In this document: one piece after another, positions 36,028 through 46,300 of the stretch
Layout of the letters: each line of letters begins with the position of its first letter
How positions within the stretch are numbered: the first letter of the stretch is position 1
Assembly: GCF_000231055.2 (NCBI RefSeq)
Contig: NZ_CM001466.1
Coordinates: 303,711 to 367,710 of the forward strand
From: Saccharomonospora azurea NA-128
GTDB taxonomy: Bacteria > Actinomycetota > Actinomycetes > Mycobacteriales > Pseudonocardiaceae
Length of the DNA stretch: 64,000 bases
Reading direction: 5' to 3'
The notes under the pieces: model-generated
The model's database searches: none
What the model saw: only the letters and a program-made list of their open reading frames with translations
Told to the model about the DNA's origin: nothing
Position numbers and translations under genes: made by a program

Positions 36028-36612
36028 ATGAACGAATCACGGATGCGGCGCTGCCGAGACCGGGTGTTCGCGATGGTCACCGTTTCCCTCGCGGTGCTGC
36101 TGTTGCCGGTGGCGTTCCTGTCCCGCCCAGGACGTGCCCGCGAGCTGGCGTGCGCCTGGGCCCTGCGTCTGCGGTTCCCGGCGGAGGATCTGACCGGCCT
36201 GACTCCCGGCGCCAGGGCGGCGTTCGACTCCGCCCGCACCGATGCGCTGTGGCGTCACGGTCGACTCCTCGGCCTCACCTCCGGGCACCGCGAGCCGTCC
36301 GTTCAGCAGAGGCTGTTCGACGAGGAGGTGCGCAGGTCCGGCTCAGCCGCGTCGGCGCGGCTGCTCGTCCTCCCACCAGGGGAGTCCAGTCACGTCAAGG
36401 GCGTCGCGCTCGACGTCCGGCCGAAACAGGGGGCGCGATGGCTGGAAGAACACGGTGCCCGCTACGACCTCTACCGCACCTACGACAACGAGTGGTGGCA
36501 TTTCGAGCACCGGCCCGGGGGCGTGCCGCCGAGGCGGCTGCCCTACCCGGGCGCGATTCTCGATCAGGACACCGTCCCCCTGCGAACGAACGGTGTTCGG
36601 CTCGCGCGCTAG
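36028..36612 (+). CDS. VanY-like D,D-carboxypeptidase (M15 peptidase)
   Basis: The 194-residue protein has an N-terminal membrane anchor or signal (VFAMVTVSLAVLLLPVAFL). The M15 zinc site follows: SSHVKGVALDVRP supplies His and Asp, and EWWHFEH supplies the catalytic Glu and third ligand. Such enzymes remove the terminal D-Ala from peptidoglycan peptides outside the cell. It is divergent from alr-ddl, with 150 bases between them, which fits a stem-peptide-processing neighbourhood. Confidence 0.88.
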   Translation: MNESRMRRCRDRVFAMVTVSLAVLLLPVAFLSRPGRARELACAWALRLRFPAEDLTGLTPGARAAFDSARTDALWRHGRLLGLTSGHREPSVQQRLFDEEVRRSGSAASARLLVLPPGESSHVKGVALDVRPKQGARWLEEHGARYDLYRTYDNEWWHFEHRPGGVPPRRLPYPGAILDQDTVPLRTNGVRLAR

Positions 36613-37392
36613 CACGAGCTGGGAAGGCGGTCGTGGACAGCCGTGCGGACTCCGCTCACGCAGCCCCCGGATCGAGGTGGGCTTGGAGGTCGGACGTGCT
36701 GAACGACCCACTGGTGTTCGGCCTGACCAGCAGCAGCACGGCGGACGTGAGCATTCAGCATGGCGACCAGCCACGGCGGACCGTCCACGTGTCACGCGAC
36801 GCCGGTGGTGACGGTGAAATCGAGGGACAGGGTCGTGCCGAAGCCCTGCCGGGACAGGACGATGTCGTCGACCGGCTCGGTGCCACCGGCATTGTCGGCC
36901 ACCATGGCGCTCCCCAATTCGGTCGTGGCCTGGCTGCAGGGAAAGCACAGCGCCGCTGGCGGGCGTGGGCAGTGCCGACGGCCAACCCGGAGGGGGATCC
37001 GTGTGCTCGGTGCCCGCGCTGGTCGCAGATACCGACCACGAGCGAAGAATCGCGCGGGTGAGTAAGCGGGATTGAGAACGTTGCGTCACCTCGCGCTCCT
37101 CCCGCGAAGGCGATGATCACGTGGAGTCGCTTGTGTGTCTGGGTCGGAGGTTCTCTGTCCCTCGTCCGGAGTCTTGTCCTTCGCGCGGGTGTTGCTCTCC
37201 GTCGCGTTCTATCTCGACTGCGCATCGGTGCCGTGACGCTTCAGTGCATCGTGATCACCGTCTCTTGTGTGCGGTAGATGCCGTGATTACTTTTCCGAGC
37301 GTTTTGGCTCGTTTGTCGGGCACCGGGTGATCACGTCGGCGGGAAACCAAGCCTGGCGGTCCCCTGCGCTCGTTGCTGTCAGGGGGTTTCGC
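36613..37392. other. Intergenic region before the RHS gene, possible gene remnant
   Basis: 780 bases with no convincing gene. On the minus strand, 37089-36792 reads as two protein-like pieces in different frames: SAGTEHTDPPPGWPSALP, then MVADNAGGTEPVDDIVLS with a stop at 36792. They could be a decayed small gene. From 37080 the sequence is less GC-rich and likely holds the promoter of the RHS gene; no clear -35/-10 pair was found. Confidence 0.35.
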
Positions 37393-40300
37393 ATGGTTCG
37401 CCGATCGGTGTCCGCTGCGCTGCGCTTGTTGACCGTGTTCGTGGTCATCGTGGTCGCGGCCGGGCTGGTCGTCGCGTTGCCGTGGAGTAACGGGATCGGG
37501 GCGGCTGAGGGGCAACTTCCCGAGCAGGAATGGGGATCGGCGGAGGGACACAGCCACGCGGTGTCCGCCGAGTCCACAAGGTCGACCGTCGAGGTCGGTG
37601 AGCACGCATCACAACCTGCCGACGGCGTAGCCCCCGATCAACGGGACCCAGAACACGGCCTCACCGCCGCGCCGCTTCGCGAAACCACTGTGGAGGTGCG
37701 CGAAGCCGATGTGCCGGGAGATCCCGAAGGCTTCGATCCGGCCACGAGCCGACTGCTGGTCGAGGAAAGTAAGCCCGACCTGCAGGTCTTCGCGAACGCC
37801 GACGGTACCCGAACGCTTCGCGCCTATGAGGGAAGGCAGTTCTACCGCACTACGGGCGGCTGGACCAAAATCGACACCACCCTTGTTTCGGACGAGAGCG
37901 GCTGGCGCACCCGTGCCGACTCGGACGTGAAGCGTTTCGCCGCCTCCGCGGGAGCCGATGCGCTCGCGACCGTGGAACTCGACGGGCATTCGTTCGGATT
38001 CGGGGTCGCGGACGCCGACCCGGTCCGCGGCGAGGTCGAGGGCAGTGAGGTCGTGTATGCCGAGATCCGACCGGATGCGGACCTCCACGTCGAGGCGACT
38101 CCGGCAGGAGCGAAGGAAGCCATCGTCCTCAAATCACCGGACGCCCCCACGGTCTGGGACTTCCCTCTGCACCTCGATGGCTTGAACGCTGAAATCGACG
38201 ACGGGGCCGTGGTGTTGCGAGCCGCGGACGGCACCGTGCAGGGTGTGATCCCGCCGGGCTTCATGGAGGACGCGAACGTCGATCCGAACATCGGCGAGGG
38301 CGCTCGATCACGAGACGTCTCCTACGAACTCGTGGAAGATGCGGACGGGACGATTCTGCGCGTCCGAGTCGACGAGGATTGGTTGGCGGACCCCGAACGG
38401 GTTTTCCCGGTCGTGGTGGATCCGACTGTGTCGAAGAACGCGAACGGTTCCACCTACGTGATGTCGGGCTTCGATGCCGACTATTCGGGCGATCCGCTTC
38501 TGAGCGTGGGGACGTACAACGGCGGTGGAAACGTCGCGGCGGCCTACCTCAAGTTCGACTCCATCTCCTCGCAGCTGTCAGGGCACTACGTGCTGGGCGC
38601 GAAACTGCGTATGTACTCGGCCTGGTCGTACTCGTGTGACGCTCGCAAGGTGACGGTTCATCCGGTCACACAGTCCTGGTCGGTCAGCGGTAAGAAGTCG
38701 TATCCCGGGCCCTCGTACGGTTCCTCGATCGCCGAGAAGTCCTTCGCGTATGGCCACAGTTCCGCCTGCTCCTCTCGGTGGGTCACGATCGATCTCGGTG
38801 AGAAGGGCCGCGATCTGCTGCACGGGTGGACGCACGGGAAGCCGAACCATGGTCTCGCCGTCCGCGCTTCCACCACGGATTCGAAGGCGTGGAAGAAGTT
38901 CGCGAGCGTCGCTTCCGCCAATGCGCCTTACCTGGAGGTGACCTCCACCCCGTATTGGGCGACGTACCAGGTGGGAGACCTGATCTCGCCGGTGAGCACC
39001 ACAGACGACGGCATCATGCGCGTGACTGTGAAGAACGCGGGCAAGGACACGTGGACACCCACGAACGGTTACGAGCTCGGTTACCGCATCTGGGACGCCG
39101 AGGGCAACGAACTGCCGTACAACGAGTGGGCGGCGTGGACCACCATGCCCCGCAACGTGGCCCCGGGCCAGTCTGTCACCGTCGATGCGCGCGTCAAGGC
39201 GCTACCGCCGGGCACGTACTCGGTGCACTGGGACATGGGACTTCGGGGAAAGACACGCTTCTCCTGGCACGACGTGCCGATGTCGAAGCGCGTCGTCTTC
39301 TCCGTACCCAACCAGACTCCGATGATCGAGTCGGCGTCACCTCCGAGCAACTTCAACGCGACCACCCTCACACCGACCTTGGCTGTGAAGGGTCGGGATC
39401 GTGACAACCATCCCGGTAAGGACCTCCGGTACAACTTCAAGATCTGTACCGACTCCGGTGCCGACTGCACGGAGTCGGGTTGGCAGAGCACGCCGCGTTG
39501 GACGGTGCCGGAAGGCACACTGGAGTGGAGCGAGACCTACGTCTGGCACGGTCAGATCAGCGACACCGAGGATCCGAGCCCGTGGACGCTTCCGACCTAC
39601 CTGTCGACGCGCGTCCCGCAGCCCGCGATCACCAGCCATCTCGCCTCGACCAACGGTGTCGATCCTGGTGTGGGCAACTATTCGACCCAGGTCACGGATG
39701 CCGTCCTGTCGGTGCCCGGGCCGGAACTGTCGGTGACGCGAACCTATAACAGCCTGGATCCGAGGGAAGAGCTCGCGTTCGGGTCGGGATGGGCGACCCG
39801 TTGGGACACGCGGGTGCGGTCCGAGGAGGGCACGGACGTCGTGCTGCTCACCTACCCCGACGGGAGGCAGGCACGGTTCGGTCGGAACTCGGACGGAAGC
39901 TACGCCGCGCCACCGGGGCAGGGCCTCAGCCTCGTGTCCGAGGAGGACGGTTGGCTGCTCCGGTTCAAGAACGGGGACAGGTACTCCTTCGACGCGGACG
40001 GCAGGATCGTCTCGATCACCGATGCGGCCGGGCACGTCCAGGAGACGACCTACAGGGCAGATGGCACCCTGGAAAGGGCCACCGACGTCGCGTCAGGTCG
40101 CGCACTGCACTTCACTTGGGCCGATGGTCATGTGGTCGAGGTGCGGACCGAACCGGCCTCCTCGTCGACGTGGACGTACACCTACGACGGCGACCGTCTC
40201 GTGTCCGTGTGTGACCCCACGGACGCCTGCACGCGTTACGACTACGGCAGCGGTTCGCACTACCCGACGGTGGTTCAGGACGCGAACCCGCACGCCTACT

Positions 40301-43300
40301 GGCGCCTGACCGAAACCGAGGGCCCCACCCTTGGCAGCGAGGTTCCCGGATTTTGGGGAAGCCTCGACGGTACTGCCAGGGGAGTCGGATTGGGCCGGGA
40401 GGCCGGGCCATTGGCCGGTACCTCGGCGACAGCAGCGGTGTTCGACGGATCCACCAGCTACGTTCAGCTTCCGGACGATCTGGTGCGCAACTCCGCCTAC
40501 GCCTCGGTGGAGCTGTGGTTCAAGACGACCTCCACCACGGGTGGTGTGCTGTTCTCGACGAGCCACAACACGCCGGACGAGGTCGACCCGAAGGGGTCGA
40601 TGCCGGTTCTGTACGTGGGTACCGACGGCAAGCTGCACGGTCATTTCTGGAACAACCAGACCGAAGGCATGGTCAGTGCCGGTGCGGTGAACGACGGTCT
40701 GTGGCACCACGTCGTGCTCACGGGCGCCTTCGACACCCAGACCCTCTATCTCGACGGCACGGCGGTCGGCTCGCTGGCCGGCGAGCTCGTCAACATGGAC
40801 CCGCACAACTTCCTCGGTGTGGGGGCGGTCGACGACCGCGCTTGGCCCGCCAAGCCATCAGGGCCGTGGAGTTACTTCGACGGAGTCATCGCAGAAGCGG
40901 CGTTCTACCAACACCCGCTCGATCCCGTCGTGGTGGCCGAGCACTACGCCGCCGACACCGCCTCCGATCGCCTCACGAAGACCACCCGCCCTTCCGGCGC
41001 GGTCGAGGCTGAACTGACGTACCACGAGATCGCCGACCGCGTCACCACCTACGTCGACGACAATGGCGGCACCCGGACCTACGGCACGCCCACCGTCGAA
41101 GGCGACGGTTTCCGGTACGCCTCGGCAGTGCGGGATTCAACGCCCGCCAGTTACTGGCGGATGTCCGAGACCGAAGGCAGTGACGCACGGTCGAATTCGA
41201 ACATGCGACGGGGCGCCTACCACCGAGGCAGTGGTGGGCGAGGTGCTGGCCCCTTCCCGAACAGCTTCTCACGGACATTCGACGGGACCGACAGCTATGT
41301 GCAGCTGCCCGACGACACCCTTCATGGCGCTCGTCGGCTCTCGGTGGAGTTGTGGTTCAAGACGACCTCGGACAACGGCGGGGTGTTGCTCTCCATCGCG
41401 GATCACCAGCCCGGTGAACCGTCGTCGGGTGGGTCGATGCCGGTGCTGTACGTGGGCACGGACGGCAAGCTCCACGGGCACTTCTGGCAGGGAAGCGTCG
41501 CTGGAATCGAGAGCACGGACACCGTCAACGACGGCGAGTGGCACCATGCGGTGCTCACCGGCAACGTTGACACCCAGACGCTCTATCTCGACGGGAGCCC
41601 GATCGGTTCGCTCTCCGGAACGATCTCGAACCATCGGACGCATACCTTCGTCGGCACCGGTTGGACACCGAACCACTCCTGGCCTGCGATCGGCAGCCGC
41701 GATTGGGCTCATTTCGACGGGTCGATCGCCCAGGTGGCGGTGTACCACCACGCGATGGACCCCGAGCGGGTCGCTGCTCACCACTCCGTACAAGCTGACC
41801 GCGCCACCTACGTCGATGCTGTGCGCGCCAGTCGGCCACACAGCCGATGGGGACTGGAAGACGGCGACACAGCCCGGCATGCCGAAGCCGATGCGGCGAC
41901 GATGGTCGGCACCTATCACAACGTGTCGCTCGGCGCCGACCCGGTGATGCGCGGCGGGCACGCCGCAGACTTCGACGGAATCTCGAGCTATCTGAGCCTG
42001 CCTGACAACGAAATCCACGGTCGGCAACGTCTCGCGGTGGAGTTGTGGTTCAAGACGACGTCGGCCGACGGTGGTGTGCTCTTCTCGATCGCTGATCACC
42101 GACCCGGGGCGGCGACGTCCGGCGGCTCCATGCCGGTCCTCTATGTGGGCACGGACGGCAAACTCTACGGACACTTCTGGAACAACTCGGTCAAGGGAAT
42201 CGTCTCCACCGAGTCGGTCAACGACGGCGAATGGCACCATGCCGTGCTCTCGGCCGACCGCACACGCCAGTGGCTTTACCTCGACGGCAACCTGGTCGAT
42301 CACCAGGACGGCGAGATCCTGAACTACCGGGCACACGCGTTCGTCGGTACCGGATGGACAGCCAACCTCCCCTGGCCCAACATCGGGGAGCGCGACTGGG
42401 CCTACTTCGACGGGTCGATCGGCGAAGTGGCTGTCTACCAGCGGCCGCTGGATTCGGCGAGCATCGCCGCGCATTACTCGGCCAGCACTGCCTCCACCAA
42501 GGTGCTGACCACCGATCCGGCCGGCCAGGAAACGGTCTACAGCTACGACCCCACCCGTGGGGGGCGAATCGTGTCCGTCACGCTGCAGGACGCGGGCACG
42601 ACGCTGTACGAGTACGACAAGGGCGGGTTCCTCCGTCGGGTCGTGGACGAGAACGGTCACGCGACCACCTACGTCAACGACGAACGAGGAAACCGTTTGT
42701 CGACGACACGCTGCCGCGACGGCGGCAGCGAAGCCTGCTACACCAGTTACCGGGAATACTTCGTCAATCCCGACGACCCCGTGGATCCCCGTAACGACAG
42801 CGTCACGTTCGCTCGGGATGCCCGGTCGACCTCAGAATCCGACGATCGGTATGCCACCCGGTACGTCCTCCACGGCAACGGGCTTGTCTCGTCGGTGCGG
42901 GAACCGGGTGCCACCGGAGGTCTGCAGCGCACGACCACCCACACCTACACCGACGGATCGGAGCCCGCTGTCGGGGGCGGCACCCAGCCTGCCTGGTTGC
43001 TCGAAACCACCACCGATCCGGCGGGCAACGTCACCCGCTACGCCTACACCAGCGCCGGTGACCTCGCACGGGTCACCGACCCCGCGGGCATGGTCACCGA
43101 GTACACCCACGACGAACTCGGTCGGGTGATGACGGAGTCCGTCAGCTCGGCAGCGTTGCCGGAAGGCTCGGCGACCACGACCTACCGCTACGACGGCGCA
43201 TCGCGGGTGGTGGAGCAGACCGATCCTGCCACCACGAACGCCGTGACCGGCGTCGAACACCAGCAGCGCACCACGAACGTCTACAACCCGGACGGCACGC

Positions 43301-46300
43301 TGGCGTCCACGACGCTGTCCGACGTGGCCGGCCACGATCCCGCCCGCACCACCACCTACACCTACGACGAGCACGGCCGCGTGCACACCGTCACCGACCC
43401 CGAGGGCGGTGTGACCACCACGGAGTACGACGACTTCGGTGCGGTGGTGCGGACCGTGGACCCGGTGGGTACCGAGTTCCTCACCACCTACACCAAGGCT
43501 CGTCACCAGTTGGCGACTCGCACGGTGAAGGGCTTCACCGGCGACGGACAGCCAGCGCGGGACGTGGTTCTGGAGTCCCGCGCCTACGACCCGGCGGGCC
43601 GGCTGGCCAGCGTCACCGACGCGATGGGCCGCACCACCGCGTACACGTACTACGACGACGACCTGCTCGCCTCGGAGACACTGCTCGACTACACCGATCC
43701 GAGCACGGGCGAGACACGCGACGTCGAACTCTCCACGTACACCTACACCGGTACGGGACAGGTCGACACCCACGCTCACGGCGAGGGCCGGTTCTCCTCC
43801 ACCACCGTCTACGACAACGCCGACCGGCCGGTGCGACGCACCGACCGCGAAGGCGACGACGTGCTGCGTGAGGAGGAGACCACCTACGACGACGCCGACA
43901 ACGTCACGCGCGTCATCGGCCGCGACGCGGACGGCTCCGTGCACAGCGACGTGGAGTTCACTCACGACGAACTCGGCCGGGAGACCGGTCGCACCGTGCA
44001 CACCGGGTCCGAGTCGCTGCTCACCCTGACCCACCGCGACGAGGCCGGTCTCGTACGGTCGGTGGTCGATCCGCGTGGGACGGCGACCGGAGCAGACCCG
44101 GAGGCGTTCACCACCCGCTTCACCTACGACGCATTCGGCAGGCAGATCACCCGAATCGCGCCGCCGGTGGAGGCCGAGTCCCACGGCAACTCAGCGGTGA
44201 CCGCGACCCCTGTCACCACGGTCGGCTACAACACCTTCGGTGAGGAAGCCGACCTGAAGGACCCGAACGGCAACGTCACGCACACCAGTTACGACCGAGC
44301 CGGACGACCGATCGAGCTCCGCCAACCGGAGTACCTGCCTCCCGGCGGGGACGAACCGATCACTGCCACGTCCGCGCTGGACTACGACGCGGCAGGACGT
44401 GTGGTCGCGAGTACGGACGCACTCGGACAGACCACCACCTACGGTTACGACGAGCTCGGTAACCAACGGCGGGTCACCGATCCGCCCGCGCTGCACGGTC
44501 AGGCCGGCGGCACGTGGATCGCGACGTACGACCCGCTGGGCGAGGTTCTGTCCACGAGCGATCCGCGAGGCACGCAAACCCACGCCACCTACGACAAGCT
44601 CGGCAGGCAGATCACGAGCACCGTGGTGGAGAAGGTTCCGGAACCGACGCGCATCCTCACCACTCGTTACACCTACGACGAGCTGGACAACGTCGCCACC
44701 GTCACCAGCCCGGGCGGTCGTGTCGTCGAGACCACCTACGACGATCTCGGCAACGAACTGACCGTCACCGACGGGCTGGGCAACACCACCACGAACGCCT
44801 ACGACGGCGCGGGTCGCCTGGTGTCGAGCACGGATGCCACCGGGCGCGGCAGCGAGATCGACTACGACCGAGCGGGACGTCAGCTGGCGGTGTCGGATCT
44901 CGGTCCCGACGGCACGGTGGAGCGCACTCGGGAGTTCGCCTACGACCGGGCGGGCAACGCGACTCGGGTGACGGACGCGCTGGGTTCCGCCACCACCTAC
45001 ACCTACGACGCGCTGAACCAGGTCACGTCGATCACGCGTCCGGTCTCGGACAATGAGGCGATCACCACGAGCTACGGCTACGACCGGGCCGGCAATATCA
45101 CTCGCGCCACCGACGGCAACGGCAACACCACGGTGTTCACCGTCAACGCGTGGAACGCGGCCGAGTCGACGATCGAACCGGCCACCGAGCAGACCCCGGA
45201 GGCGGCCGACCGCACCTACACGGCGAGCTACGACGCGGCGGGGCGGCTGGCGGAGCTGCGTAAGCCGGGCGGGGTGACGATCTCCCACAGCTACGACCCG
45301 CAGGGCAACCTCGTCAAGCAGGTCGGCAGCGGGGCGAGCGTGGTGACGCAGGACCGGGTGTTCACCTACGACCCGGCGGGGCGGATGGTGTCGGCGTCGG
45401 CGCCGAACGGCGAGAACACCTTCACCTACGACGACCGCGGCAACCTCGTCACGGCCTCGGGACCGTCGGGGGAGTCGAGCTTCACCTACGACGCCGACGG
45501 TCTGCCAACCAGTGTCACCACGTCGGCCGGTACGAGTTCGTTCTCCTACGACGCGGCGGGCAGGCTCGCCACCGCCCTCGACGCGGCCACGGGCGCGACG
45601 CTGGGCTACGACTACGACGAGGCCGGGCGCGTTACCGGCGTCGGATACGGCGTCGGCGCCGCGACGCGGACGTATGGATACGACGAGCTGGGTCGCATTG
45701 CGTCCGACACCGTGCTGGGGCCTGACGGCGCGGAGACCACGTCGATCACTTACGAGTGGGACGACGAGGACCATTTGGTCGTCAAGCACACCGAGGGCCT
45801 TGCTGGTGCGGCGGAGAACGTTTACGGCTATGACCGTGCGGGTCGGTTGGTGTCGTGGGACGACGGCGATGCGGTGCACACCTATGAGTGGGATGCGGCG
45901 GGGAATCTGACGCGTGACGGCGCGGTTTCGGCGGTGTTCGACGAGCGGAACCGGTTGTTGTCGAAGGCGGGTGTCGAGTATTCGTACACGCCGCGGGGGA
46001 CGTTGGCGTCGCGCACGAGTGATGGTGTGTCGACGTTGGTGGAGTTCAACGCGTTCGACGAGTTGGTCGCCGATGGCGGTACCGACTACCGCTATGACGC
46101 GTTGAACCGGTTGGTCAGCGCCGGTGGTCGCGCACTGACCTATGTGGGGTCAGGGATCAAGGTCGCCTCGGATGGTCAGGGCGAGTACACGTACACGCCG
46201 GGTGGGTTGCCGTTGGGGGTGGCCCAGGGTGGTGTGTCGGCGTTGGCGTGGACGGATGTGCACACCGATCTGGTGGGGTTGGTCGATCCGGGTACGGGTG

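Noticed and set aside
36792..37089. Minus-strand protein-like pieces in two frames before the RHS gene
   Set aside because: They could be a decayed gene, but no family, start or ribosome site supports it; kept only as a note in the intergenic entry.
42832..45879. Two long minus-strand open frames opposite the YD repeats
   Set aside because: They mirror the repetitive codon pattern of the RHS gene and encode low-complexity Val/Gly/Arg-rich protein with no motif.
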